Assembly (NCBI GenBank): GCA_004296925.1
Contig: SCVI01000039.1
Location: 1-43,300, forward strand
Reading direction: 5' to 3'
From: Patescibacteria group bacterium
Lineage (GTDB): Bacteria; Patescibacteriota; Minisyncoccia; Phycocordibacterales; Phycocordibacteraceae
DNA length: 43,300 nucleotides
Position 1 is the stretch's first letter; each line of letters opens with the position of its first letter. The notes beneath the pieces are model-generated. The model did not search any database, was not told where the DNA came from, and was given only the letters and a program-made list of their open reading frames with translations. This document shows, piece by piece, positions 28,265 through 37,842 of this stretch. A program made the position numbers and the translations under genes.

Positions 28265-28500
28265 AATAACTAGGTATTAGGTTCTAGGTTTTAGGTTTTA
28301 GTCTCGGAAAATCCGGAAAAAAACTAAAAACAACAACCGGATTAATTACACACGTTCTATAGGAGTTCGAGGCGGATCGACCGCGCCCTCGACTTAGGCT
28401 GGCAAACTTTCGTTTATTATCCTCTTTGAGAGGGCCAAGCTGTCTCCAGTCGTGCTAAAAGAGAGAGTATCACGCTCATCCCTCTCATTCAAGCTGGGAG
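28265..28500 (-). promoter_or_regulatory. Structured rplJ leader (candidate L10 autoregulatory leader) with attenuator-like hairpin
   Basis: About 240-nt non-coding interval before rplJ with GAGGGCGCGGUCGAUCCGCCUC-type stems and AATCCGG...CCGGATTTT near the start codon. Confidence 0.45.
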
Positions 28501-28503
28501 GTG

Positions 28504-28611
28504 TTACGTTACCAGTGCGCCAAAAACAGATATAACAACAACACTAATCAGGATAATTACAGAAAATCCTAGTAGAAATCTAAAAAACGCCGGTGTAAAA
28601 AGTCCTTTCAT
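28504..28611 (-). CDS. 35-aa single-TM peptide, not in the supplied ORF track
   Basis: MKGLFTPAFFRFLLGFSVIILISVVVISVFGALVT*, starts 8 nt after the TPR gene's stop. Confidence 0.5.
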   Translation of the reverse strand: MKGLFTPAFFRFLLGFSVIILISVVVISVFGALVT

Positions 28612-28619
28612 GGTACTTG

Positions 28620-29429
28620 TTAGTTAGAGAGCTTCTCTATTTCAGCTCCGAAGCCGTCGATCTGAGTTACATTCCCTGCTTTTCGCGCTCTCTCTAATGC
28701 GGTTGTGTATACCTCGAGTGCTTTTACCTTGTCACCTCTGTCTCGGTAATACGCACCAAGGAGTCCATATGGGTCAGGATTCTCTGGGAACTTTGCACCT
28801 GCAGAAATAAGAGTGTCGACAGCAAGAGTTGATTCGGTCTTATAAAGATAACGATAAAGCTCGTGGAGTTCGAAGTATGGTGAAATCATTTTTGGATCTG
28901 CGGTCATTGCTTTCTTCAAATACATTTCTGACTTCGGAAAATCTTTGAGATTGTACTTATAGAGCTTCCCGAGATTCTCATACACAGTCGCTACCCCTGG
29001 CGCAGGCACTACTTCTGCCAAGAAATTCCACACATCTCTCGCTCCTTCATAGTCACTCGCTGAGTGATACAAAACGCCGAGCGTGAACCAATCATCAGCT
29101 CGATTCATGTCTTTCTTTAGCCTTATAGCCACATCTCCAATCTGCTTCTTCATTATTGCTTGTGCTTCCAGCGGAGTATTTGCTGGAAACTGCACCTCCC
29201 TATCCAAATTCGGAGCAAGTGATCTGAGATCTACTCCACCTACCTCCTCTATTGTGTAGTTGTCATTTCCTGAACCACTACTCTCTACAACCTCATTGTT
29301 CTTTAAAGAGTTTGACTGAAGAATGAAGACAAGTAATCCTCCTAATATAAGAGCCGACAGAGAAACGCCGATAACGAGCGGTAGCTTTGATTTTTTTTCT
29401 GGTGTAGTTGTTTCGTTCATATTGTTCAT
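28620..29429 (-). CDS. Membrane-anchored TPR protein
   Basis: N-terminal TM (LPLVIGVSLSALILGGLLVFIL) followed by TPR-like units (WFTLGVLYHSASDYEGARDVW, PYGLLGAYYRDRGDKVKALEVYTTAL). Confidence 0.8.
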   Translation of the reverse strand: MNNMNETTTPEKKSKLPLVIGVSLSALILGGLLVFILQSNSLKNNEVVESSGSGNDNYTIEEVGGVDLRSLAPNLDREVQFPANTPLEAQAIMKKQIGDVAIRLKKDMNRADDWFTLGVLYHSASDYEGARDVWNFLAEVVPAPGVATVYENLGKLYKYNLKDFPKSEMYLKKAMTADPKMISPYFELHELYRYLYKTESTLAVDTLISAGAKFPENPDPYGLLGAYYRDRGDKVKALEVYTTALERARKAGNVTQIDGFGAEIEKLSN

Positions 29430-29479
29430 ACATTGTAGGCTTAAACTCTTTCATCGGCAACGCACGCAACCGCAAACAT

Positions 29480-29525
29480 AACAGAGGTCCGACCTCTGTT
29501 TAAATTACAAAGGCCGGACCTCTGT
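29480..29525. repeat. REP-like palindrome doublet (inverted pair)
   Basis: AACAGAGGTCCGACCTCTGTT and ACAAAGGCCGGACCTCTGTT, 5-nt spacer. Confidence 0.8.
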
Positions 29526-29543
29526 TTTTGATTCTAGTGCAAT

Positions 29544-30221
29544 TCACTCATCCGTTGCATTTCGTAAAAAATTGAGGAGTTCCTCTAGGTCATTTTGTTC
29601 TTTCATAAAATCTGGGGCTTGATTATAGGCAATCAACTGACGCCATTGGCGCTCACCGACCGAATAATCATAAAAACTTGAATACGGGTAGGTCGCTAAA
29701 AATTTGCGCACCGCGTCGGGATCCTCAATCCCTTTTTCTTCCCAAAGTGGTTCAATAAGAGAGACAGGATTTAAATGTACATATGAAAATATGTATCGAA
29801 AATAAGGGTTCGTACCAACATGACGACTCTTAAAACGTCCCTGAAACAAAACACCGCTATGGGCGTGCTTGGCATTGAAATACATAGTATAGGCAGTTAC
29901 GACCTTTCTCATGAAGCGCGTAATCCCTTGATCTTCTTCTTGCCTCAACACAAAGTGAAAATGGTTAGGCATAAGAGTCCACGCCATAATACTGACGAGT
30001 GGTTTGCCGCGTACTTCTAAATCCATAATATCTGCAAAGGTCCGACCTTTGTATCTGCTAAGTAGTGCGCGAGTATCTACCGGAGCAATACTGTTTGCGA
30101 GAAAAAGGATAAGAAGTAATCGTTCGTAATCTTTATTTGAACGAAAGATTAAGTTCTTGTGAGCGCCTCGATTGTAAACATGGTATGTTTCCCCGATTTC
30201 GAGAGGTTTATCTCGTATCAT
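29544..30221 (-). CDS. REP-associated tyrosine transposase (RAYT / IS200-like Y1_Tnp)
   Basis: GETYHVYNRGAHKNLIF, MAWTLMPNHFHFVLRQ (HUH), TAYTMYFNAKHAHSGVLFQGRFKS. Confidence 0.92.
   Translation of the reverse strand: MIRDKPLEIGETYHVYNRGAHKNLIFRSNKDYERLLLILFLANSIAPVDTRALLSRYKGRTFADIMDLEVRGKPLVSIMAWTLMPNHFHFVLRQEEDQGITRFMRKVVTAYTMYFNAKHAHSGVLFQGRFKSRHVGTNPYFRYIFSYVHLNPVSLIEPLWEEKGIEDPDAVRKFLATYPYSSFYDYSVGERQWRQLIAYNQAPDFMKEQNDLEELLNFLRNATDE
30034..30052. repeat. REP-like palindrome inside the RAYT coding sequence
   Basis: GCAAAGGTCCGACCTTTGT, encoding KGRTFAD. Confidence 0.8.
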
Positions 30222-30237
30222 CCAATAAGAATATCAC

Positions 30238-30278
30238 CCACCTCCCCTACAAAGGTCGGACCTTTGTAGGGGAGGTGG
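30238..30278. repeat. REP-like long palindrome upstream of RAYT
   Basis: CCACCTCCCCTACAAAGGTC-G-GACCTTTGTAGGGGAGGTGG, 20-bp arms. Confidence 0.9.
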
Positions 30279-30292
30279 AGATTTTTGGACAC

Positions 30293-30327
30293 GCAAAAAC
30301 CCGCCCCTTGTGAGGGCGGGTTTTTGC
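30293..30327 (-). terminator. Terminator of the S-layer-like gene
   Basis: GCAAAAACCCGCCCCTTGTGAGGGCGGGTTTTTGC. Confidence 0.85.
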
Positions 30328-30380
30328 TGCTAACCCAAATTGTTAGCTGGAGTTTCCGTGAGGAAACTAAAGGTCAAGCC

Positions 30381-33300
30381 TTAGTGAGAGCGGGTTGCGT
30401 ACAAACCACCTGCAGAAAGACCTGGGACACCGTATCCGTTTGTCCAATCCTGATCTGCACGAGCTGCTGTAGTCGTGGAGTTAGGAGACCAAGCGAATGC
30501 AGTTGCTGAGATACTACCCGCTGCAAGCAATGGGTTAGCAGTAGCACCAGCTGCAGTTGATGGGAACGTTGAAGATCCGAGGATCTTAGTCGTTACCGCT
30601 GCGCCAGTTGCAGATCCAGAAATCGAGCCGCGAACCTCGAAGTATCGAGTTTGGCCAGCTGGAACTTGGATTGCAGTTGCTGTATTACCTGCTGTTGTGA
30701 CACCGATAGTGACGTTGCCGTCTGCTGGTACCGTTGCATCAACATTTGCCTGGAGGTCTCCGCTTGAGGAAACACCCGAGATAGCCTGTGAGTAACCAGA
30801 GTCAGTAAATCCGTAGATTGTTACGTTAGTGACCGAAGCAGTCGTAGTCGCAAGGTTAATTGCAAACTGCGTAATACCTACTGGCCCCTTAGCGTCAGCC
30901 GTTACCTTAAATCGCATCAAGCGACCATCGGTTAGACCCGTTGTTCCGTTGACTGTTGAGTCAAGCGCAAACGTTGGGAACGACTTAAATACACGAACTC
31001 CTGAAGTTGCAGATGATCCTGATGGGTAGATGGTCGTACCAGATGATACGCCCGAACCTTCCGCATTCAAGAAGTCAACAGCGACCAAGTGACCTGAGAA
31101 GGTTACTGGCTCACCTGTTCCTACATTCTGGAAGTTAGCTTTGATGGTAAGAGTCTTATCAGTGTTCTTTACGAGAGTCACAACACTTGAAAGTGTTGAT
31201 GTTGCTGTCGTGTTAGAACCTGTGAAGTACGCCTCACCTACCTGTGTTGCGCCATCCCAAATCGTAACCTTTACGAGGTCAGATGATGATGATGATGCAG
31301 TGTTGGTAAGAGTAAGTCCAACTTTTCTGAGGTTTAAGTCCTCATTAGCTGAACGGAACTTAAGCGCACCTACAGTGACGTCAGTAGCACCTGCAGCGGC
31401 AAGCGTGAAGCTTGGGCTTGAGGCATCAAGAGCAACCGTAGCAGAACCAGAAGCAACAGTCATAGTGATTGTTGCGCTTGTAGTATCTGTACCTGTGATT
31501 GTTGTTCCTGAAGTTGCACCTGTGAATGTGTAGGTAGAAGCTAGACCTGGTGCAAATGACCATGTACCTGCATTCGTTGCCGAACCAGAAACATTACATT
31601 TGATACCGATAGTCTTTACCGTACCCTTTGCAACCGTTACAGGATTATCAAGCGTGAATGTAACAGTTGCAATTGATGAACCTGAAGGATTTACAACGTT
31701 CGAACCAGTCGAAAGTTGTGTTGCTCCATCGAACGCTGCACATGAAGTGAGTTCTGTAACTACACCTGTTGCGTACGTCAATTTTGCTGGGATAGAAGCG
31801 AGGCGAACATCTTCACCTGATTGCGTTGCATCATACTGGAAGTTCGCGAAGAGAACTTGCGATCCACCAGGAGTGATGTTTTGCGAAGCAGGAGAGTTTG
31901 CTGTACCAACTGCGACAGCACCCGCTTTCACAGTCATGGTGTTCATAGAGAACACACCATTTGCTGAGAGAGAGATTGTGTTGCCAGTTGTTTCACCCTT
32001 AACGTTTGTCCATCCAGAAGATGGTGTTGAAGAGACGATGTACGTGGATCCGTTTGTTGAACTAGAATCTACTTTACCGCGAAGTGTATACACTTGGCGG
32101 CCGGTCTTGTAGGTAACTGAGTCAGTAAATGTAATCGTCGAAGCGTTTGCACTTACGTACACAGAGTCAACTGGACCTGCAACAACTGAACCGTTTGCAT
32201 CAACAAGAGTGACATTGGTCAATTTTTGAGCACCAGTTGTAGTTGCTACGTTAAATACGTGCGACTGGATTGTCATGCCTTCACCTCTCAAGTCAACTGC
32301 GTAACCACCGAGAGGCTGGTTAGAAAGGTTGATTGCGATGTTCTGAGCTGCAACTTCGTTTGCTTTACCAATTGAAGTTACTGAAGCACCAGAGATCGTT
32401 ACTTGAGTTGAGTAAACGAATGGAGTTCCGTTTGTGATTGTGAGAGTTCCACGAGATGAAGGAACTGCAGTTGAGCTAGCTGCTGGAGAGACACCATAGT
32501 TGTATGTCTGACCAACTCCGAAGATGTCAGTAGTTCGGTCGATATCGAAGACTACAGTGCGGTTTGCAGCACCTGATCCTACGATGTCGTATTGAACGTA
32601 TACATCTACTTGGTTACCCTTTGCAATTACTACACCTGAACCGAGATTCGTTTCGTAGTACTTACCATCTGAAGAAACAGTGGTTGGGTATGCAGTGCCA
32701 CCTACAACCGTTTGCACGTTTGCGATGTCAGTTGCTGATACTGAACCTGTCTGATTCCATCGGATGTTCTTAAGGCGAACGTCTTCAGAAGATCCTGCTG
32801 TAAGGCGAAGACCTGTTGTCTTGTATGCGGTTGTGCCGATTTCCTTCGTTTGGTTCGTATTTGCTGCGAACGCATTTGAAGTAGCAATCGTCATAGTACC
32901 GACAGTCAAGGAATTGTTGTTCACGTTGTGAGCACCAACGATAGGAAGTGATCCAGAAACGGTTGCTGAAGTGTTAACTGCAACAAGCGCGAGTCCTGGA
33001 GCTTCACCAGCGTACGAAGAAAGAGAAGATGCCATGTTTCCTGCGAGCAAGAAAGTCTTGGTTGTTCCCTTTGCAATCGTAAATGGTACGCCAACAGTTG
33101 CCTGGTGGTTTGAGTTGAAAGTCTTGGCAACACCAACTTGCATTCCTGTTGATTCGTCAACGAGGACGATACCAGCAAATGCAGCGTCTTGTCCGAGACC
33201 ATCTTTCTGTACCGTTACTGAGTTCACTGTTACGTCACCATCGTTACCGGCAGTGAGTGTGAATCGAGTAAACGGAACGCGCGTAGCACCTGCTGGTGAT

Positions 33301-33863
33301 AGCGAGTTTTGTGGTTGTGAACCAGCAGCAACGGTCAATCCTGTTCCCGTTGGAGTCGTTCCACCTCCTGTTGATCCACCTGTTGATGAACCACCGAGTT
33401 TGAACGCTGCTTGCGAGATAGGTCCGAAGTAGCCGACTGCAGGAGAAACTCCTGCTGCCTTCTGCCATGCGGATACCGCAGCTACAGTTTGTGAACCGAA
33501 GTAGCCGGTCGCACCTGCTGGGATCGAGTATCCAGCTGCGATAAGCGCAGTTTGAAGACAAGTTACCTCAGCACCTTTCGAGCCAGTCGTAAGACTGCCT
33601 GTGAAAGTACATGAGCCAGATACTGAGCCGCCTGAGCCGCCTGTTGGGGCTGTTCCGCGAAGCGATGCGTCAACGTTCGAGATTGTCGAAGCGTCAGCAC
33701 CGAACGACTGCAAGAGAGAGATGATTGCAGAAATTTGAGTATCCGTTAGCGCCGCTGCTTCTGCACGCGATGCTGTAAACGTAAACGCAAATCCTGCCAC
33801 CATTGAGACTGCAACGACGAGCGCTGCAACCTTTGTGAGTGAATTGTTTACAATTGAAGTCAT
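30381..33863 (-). CDS. Large secreted surface (S-layer-like) protein with N-terminal peptidoglycan-binding domain
   Basis: Signal peptide (VAALVVAVSMVAGFAFTFTASRAEAA); PG_binding_1-like LTTGSKGAEVTCLQTALIAAGYSIPAGATGYFGSQTVAAVSAWQKAAGVSPAVGYFGPISQAAF; then >900 aa of Ser/Thr/Gly/Val-rich beta-type sequence. Confidence 0.85.
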   Translation of the reverse strand: MTSIVNNSLTKVAALVVAVSMVAGFAFTFTASRAEAAALTDTQISAIISLLQSFGADASTISNVDASLRGTAPTGGSGGSVSGSCTFTGSLTTGSKGAEVTCLQTALIAAGYSIPAGATGYFGSQTVAAVSAWQKAAGVSPAVGYFGPISQAAFKLGGSSTGGSTGGGTTPTGTGLTVAAGSQPQNSLSPAGATRVPFTRFTLTAGNDGDVTVNSVTVQKDGLGQDAAFAGIVLVDESTGMQVGVAKTFNSNHQATVGVPFTIAKGTTKTFLLAGNMASSLSSYAGEAPGLALVAVNTSATVSGSLPIVGAHNVNNNSLTVGTMTIATSNAFAANTNQTKEIGTTAYKTTGLRLTAGSSEDVRLKNIRWNQTGSVSATDIANVQTVVGGTAYPTTVSSDGKYYETNLGSGVVIAKGNQVDVYVQYDIVGSGAANRTVVFDIDRTTDIFGVGQTYNYGVSPAASSTAVPSSRGTLTITNGTPFVYSTQVTISGASVTSIGKANEVAAQNIAINLSNQPLGGYAVDLRGEGMTIQSHVFNVATTTGAQKLTNVTLVDANGSVVAGPVDSVYVSANASTITFTDSVTYKTGRQVYTLRGKVDSSSTNGSTYIVSSTPSSGWTNVKGETTGNTISLSANGVFSMNTMTVKAGAVAVGTANSPASQNITPGGSQVLFANFQYDATQSGEDVRLASIPAKLTYATGVVTELTSCAAFDGATQLSTGSNVVNPSGSSIATVTFTLDNPVTVAKGTVKTIGIKCNVSGSATNAGTWSFAPGLASTYTFTGATSGTTITGTDTTSATITMTVASGSATVALDASSPSFTLAAAGATDVTVGALKFRSANEDLNLRKVGLTLTNTASSSSSDLVKVTIWDGATQVGEAYFTGSNTTATSTLSSVVTLVKNTDKTLTIKANFQNVGTGEPVTFSGHLVAVDFLNAEGSGVSSGTTIYPSGSSATSGVRVFKSFPTFALDSTVNGTTGLTDGRLMRFKVTADAKGPVGITQFAINLATTTASVTNVTIYGFTDSGYSQAISGVSSSGDLQANVDATVPADGNVTIGVTTAGNTATAIQVPAGQTRYFEVRGSISGSATGAAVTTKILGSSTFPSTAAGATANPLLAAGSISATAFAWSPNSTTTAARADQDWTNGYGVPGLSAGGLYATRSH

Positions 33864-34002
33864 GAGTAAGGAAGTAATTTCTAATGTTCTAACGCAGTTT
33901 GAGTTCGCGCGTAATTAAATAAATGCGCTCGCCTTCACTGCGGGTGCGAGGACACGAAACATTCCAAATAAATTTGAAACATTCGCGAGCCCGCCGCATA
34001 CC

Positions 34003-34178
34003 TGTTAATAAGCACAACTAAGGAGTTGAACTTTCCGTTATCGTTTGCTCGAAAGAAAAATGAATTTCTTCTTCGCTCGTAGAACGGTTAGCACAACTTG
34101 TAAGTCGAACCTTCTGTTATCACGAGCGCGTAAAAAAATAAATTTATTTACGCACCCGAACAACAGTTAGCACAACTT
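34003..34178. repeat. 79-bp-period tandem repeat in the leader of the S-layer-like gene
   Basis: GCACAACT at 34012, 34091 and 34170 (79-nt spacing), with related GTTNAAC/GTCGAAC + CTTTCCGTTATC/CTTCTGTTATC blocks and an internal hairpin in each unit. Confidence 0.8.
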
Positions 34179-34685
34179 CATTTCCATCACTCAACAACTT
34201 TTACATTGTTGAGAGAATGGCAAAAATAATTTTTCGTTCGGTCGTCCATCCATCTGCGGGAAAGTGCTTCCGTGTCAGTAAAAATTTGTGAAATAGATTT
34301 GAGATCTATTTCAATCCTGATGTATTCCGGATATTTAATTTTCAAAGTTCAGGATGGGCAGAACCGGGCGCGTCTAAAACATACACGCAACCGAACACCA
34401 AGTACGGGAGTTCACCTATTATACGTTCCAATATCAACTTCGAGAGATGACACCGAAGACGCATATGTGGACAACATAGACACGAAAAGTCCCCTGTTAA
34501 GAGCTCTTAACGCCTATGTAGGCTTATTGCATTCCACCCATTAATAATACCAGCGAAACCCTTATAAATCAATACATACCCCCTACTTTGCGACACCACA
34601 CAAAAACATATAAAAGGTGTGTTTAGAGTTAAAAATACTGAAGTCAAAACGGACACAAATACGCGAAAATAATGACCTTGAAAAC

Positions 34686-35429
34686 TTAGGCTTTCTTATA
34701 GGTACTCCATCGTCTCTCGCCTTCCTTTATAAGTAGCCCATCACGGACCATTGAGAGTAATTCTCTTTGAATTGTCTTTTCGCTGTACTCAGGCATAGCG
34801 ACAGAAACGTCTTTAATTGAAATAGGTCTTTCTGACATAAGGTTAAGGACAGATTGTTTCCTATCAGATTTGATTCCTGATGAGTCTGCACCAATTCTAA
34901 TTTTTCTTACAGATACATTATCTGTCCTTTTGAATGTCCTTGATGGTTGTCCTATAGAACTTCCCTCTTGATTTGGCTGCTCATCTCCTATGGTGTCTTT
35001 AATACTTGCACTCTTCGTGACAATACTTTCCTGTCTCTCTCCAACAAATGTTGCCAAGGATGCATACTCATCACAGATGAGTTTTGCATTCATAGGAGAT
35101 ATAAGTCCGCCCGATTGAGCCGTCTCAAGGATGCTGGAAATTTCAACGCACTTTGCACTAAAAAAATCGACGCCGGGTCCATTCAATTTATCTTTGTCGG
35201 TCGAACAATTTATAAGGTCAAGTGCGCACGCTCTAAGACGTGTCCTTATAGGTTCTTCGGGAGACAAAAAGCCAGTTATGACATAAAGGGCAGAAGCAAG
35301 TCTCTCGGACTTACGGACAACAAATTCTTGGTTTTCATTCTTAAGGAGAGATTTAATACCTGAACTGGAGTAGACTTGCGATGTCTTAGAAGTAAGTCCT
35401 TTTGAGTTGTCTTTAAAGCTATTGGACAT
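34686..35429 (-). CDS. Protein with C-terminal HTH (DeoR-like) domain
   Basis: SDRKQSVLNLMSERPISIKDVSVAMPEYSEKTIQRELLSMVRDGLLIKEGERRWSTYKKA. Confidence 0.7.
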   Translation of the reverse strand: MSNSFKDNSKGLTSKTSQVYSSSGIKSLLKNENQEFVVRKSERLASALYVITGFLSPEEPIRTRLRACALDLINCSTDKDKLNGPGVDFFSAKCVEISSILETAQSGGLISPMNAKLICDEYASLATFVGERQESIVTKSASIKDTIGDEQPNQEGSSIGQPSRTFKRTDNVSVRKIRIGADSSGIKSDRKQSVLNLMSERPISIKDVSVAMPEYSEKTIQRELLSMVRDGLLIKEGERRWSTYKKA

Positions 35430-35673
35430 ATTTTATGGACGCCATGTCTCTAATTAAAGGTCATTGTATCTCTAAGACAAGCCCTATTGCAAGGAACATT
35501 CTTTAGGGTCTCTTGTAGCAGTTCTCTCCCAATAACCTGCACCACAGTAAATATGTGATGTTTTGAAAAGATGGATATGGCGGAACTTACACAATCAGAG
35601 AGTCTTTATTTTTTGATTTCAATTTCGCCTTTTGCACCAACATAGTTTTCTGCAAGCGTGTTAAAATCCACGA

Positions 35674-37842
35674 ATGGCAAGGAAAAAATCATCGAAAAAA
35701 AAGTCGGAGAAATCTGGCTTTACACTTCCTTCTCTCTCACTCAATTTACGACCCGAAACAGCAAATAGTATCCGTGCAATTTTAACCCTTTTTATCGGTG
35801 TGATTTTCTTGTTTGCACCACTTGGAAAAGGCGGCGCTGTCGGTCGTTTTTTATATGATTCGCTCAGCACATTTTTAGGTGTTGGATATTTTCTCGTTCC
35901 TATATCTTTATTTTTTCTTGGCGCAGGACTCTTCCGTGATCGAGAACACAGAGGTTTCGTTGGAGTTCGAGTCTTTGGAACCAGCATTCTTTTTCTTGCA
36001 GGAATCGGACTTCTTTCTCTCGTAGGAAATCTTGGAGGCATTCTTGGTGGATGGGTGTCTGGTCCTTTTGTGTCACTCTTTGATTTTACGCTCGCTCTAA
36101 TTCTATTAAGCGGTATTGCGCTTGTTGGCGGACTCCTTACACTCGACACACCGCTTTCTGTACCAAAATTCGCAGCACCTTCATTCCTCTCTTTCATGCG
36201 AAAGAAAAAAGATGACACTGAAGACGACTTTGAAATCACAGGAGTTCCAGAAGAAGAACCAAGCCAGACTCCAGAGAAGATAGAAAGAAAACCTGAGAAA
36301 AAACAGAAACCAGAAAAGATCGAGGAGGTTGAAGCAGGATTTGTATTTTCACCTACGGGCGACACCTATAATCCCCCACCAGTTTCATTATTAGATAGAG
36401 ATAAAGGAAAGCCAGACAGTGGCGACATTAAAGCGAATGCTAACCTCATTAAACGAACATTACAAAACTTCGGCATTACCGTTGAGATGGACGAAGTATC
36501 TGTGGGGCCAACTGTTACTCGTTACGCCTTAAAACCTGCAGAAGGAGTGCGACTTCAGAAGATTCTTTCTCTCCAAAATAACTTGGAGCTTGCTCTCGGT
36601 GCCACCCACCCTATTCGTATTGAGGCACCTATCCCAGGTAAATCGCTTGTAGGTATTGAGGTGTCTAACATGAAAAAAGCGACCGTGGGATTAGGCTCGC
36701 TTATTTCGGAAGAGAAGTTCCAAAACAACCAGCGCCCTCTCACTATTGCACTTGGACGTGACATCGTAGGCACTTCTCACTTTGCGAACATTGCAAAAAT
36801 GCCACACCTTCTTATTGCAGGCGCAACCGGTGCTGGTAAGTCTGTATCCATCCACGCGCTTATTACTTCACTTCTCTATCGAAATGGCCCTGCAGCGCTT
36901 CGCTTCATCATGATTGACCCAAAGCGAGTAGAACTAACTGCATACAACCCTATTCCTCATTTGCTTACTCCAGTAATTACTGACCCAAAAAAGGCCATCC
37001 TCGCATTAAAGTGGGCAGGCAAAGAAATGGAGCGCCGATATAATTTGCTAGAGAAGCACGCTGTGCGAGACATTCAGTCGTACCACGAAAATATTGTTGC
37101 AAAATCTCAGAAATCAAAGAGTAAAGATGACGAGGAGCAGGTAGATCAAATGCCCTACATCGTTATTGTGCTCGACGAGCTCGCCGACATTATGCAGACA
37201 TACCCGCGCGAACTTGAATCAGCAGTTGTACGGCTTGCGCAAATGAGTAGAGCGGTTGGTATCCACCTCATACTTTCAACACAACGCCCTTCGGTGAATG
37301 TTATTACCGGACTCATTAAAGCGAACGTGCCCGCACGCATCGCGCTTCAAGTGGCATCTCAAATTGATTCACGAACCATTCTGGATTCTGCTGGTGCAGA
37401 AAAACTCCTTGGCGCTGGCGACATGCTCTACCAATCAGCTGATATGCCAAAACCACACCGTATCCAAACTGCATTCATTTCAGAAAATGAAGTAAAAGAG
37501 ATCGTAGAATACATCCGCAAGCACAACGAACCAACGCTCGACGGCATTGCCCTCTCAGGCCCTGCTACAGAAACTCCGAACGCAATATTCTCAGCATCCC
37601 TTGAAGAAGATGATAACGACGACGAACTCTTCCAAGAAGCAAAACAGATTGTTGAAGAAGCAGGCAAGGCATCAACCTCATACCTTCAAAGAAAACTCCG
37701 CATCGGATACGCGAGAGCCGCTCGCCTCATGGACGTCTTAGAAGAGAAAGGGGTCATAGGCCCAGCAGACGGTGCCCGCCCTCGCGATGTACTCACAAAC
37801 GCAGGTACGACCCCAGAAGAGGAAGATAATGACACCGTATAA
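35674..37842 (+). CDS. ftsK: DNA translocase FtsK/SpoIIIE
   Basis: N-terminal TM helices; PHLLIAGATGAGKSVSIHALI (Walker A), IVIVLDELADIMQ, HLILSTQRPSVNVITGLIKANVPARIAL, C-terminal gamma-like winged helix. Confidence 0.97.
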   Translation: MARKKSSKKKSEKSGFTLPSLSLNLRPETANSIRAILTLFIGVIFLFAPLGKGGAVGRFLYDSLSTFLGVGYFLVPISLFFLGAGLFRDREHRGFVGVRVFGTSILFLAGIGLLSLVGNLGGILGGWVSGPFVSLFDFTLALILLSGIALVGGLLTLDTPLSVPKFAAPSFLSFMRKKKDDTEDDFEITGVPEEEPSQTPEKIERKPEKKQKPEKIEEVEAGFVFSPTGDTYNPPPVSLLDRDKGKPDSGDIKANANLIKRTLQNFGITVEMDEVSVGPTVTRYALKPAEGVRLQKILSLQNNLELALGATHPIRIEAPIPGKSLVGIEVSNMKKATVGLGSLISEEKFQNNQRPLTIALGRDIVGTSHFANIAKMPHLLIAGATGAGKSVSIHALITSLLYRNGPAALRFIMIDPKRVELTAYNPIPHLLTPVITDPKKAILALKWAGKEMERRYNLLEKHAVRDIQSYHENIVAKSQKSKSKDDEEQVDQMPYIVIVLDELADIMQTYPRELESAVVRLAQMSRAVGIHLILSTQRPSVNVITGLIKANVPARIALQVASQIDSRTILDSAGAEKLLGAGDMLYQSADMPKPHRIQTAFISENEVKEIVEYIRKHNEPTLDGIALSGPATETPNAIFSASLEEDDNDDELFQEAKQIVEEAGKASTSYLQRKLRIGYARAARLMDVLEEKGVIGPADGARPRDVLTNAGTTPEEEDNDTV

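Noticed and set aside
30475-33561. Antisense ORFs across the S-layer-like gene (e.g. 30475-30795, 31600-32112, 32971-33432)
   Set aside because: Mirror frames of a low-complexity Ser/Thr/Val-rich CDS; no independent coding evidence.
34272-34544. 90-aa ORF on + strand
   Set aside because: No motif, lies in the intergenic/leader region of the S-layer-like gene; insufficient support.
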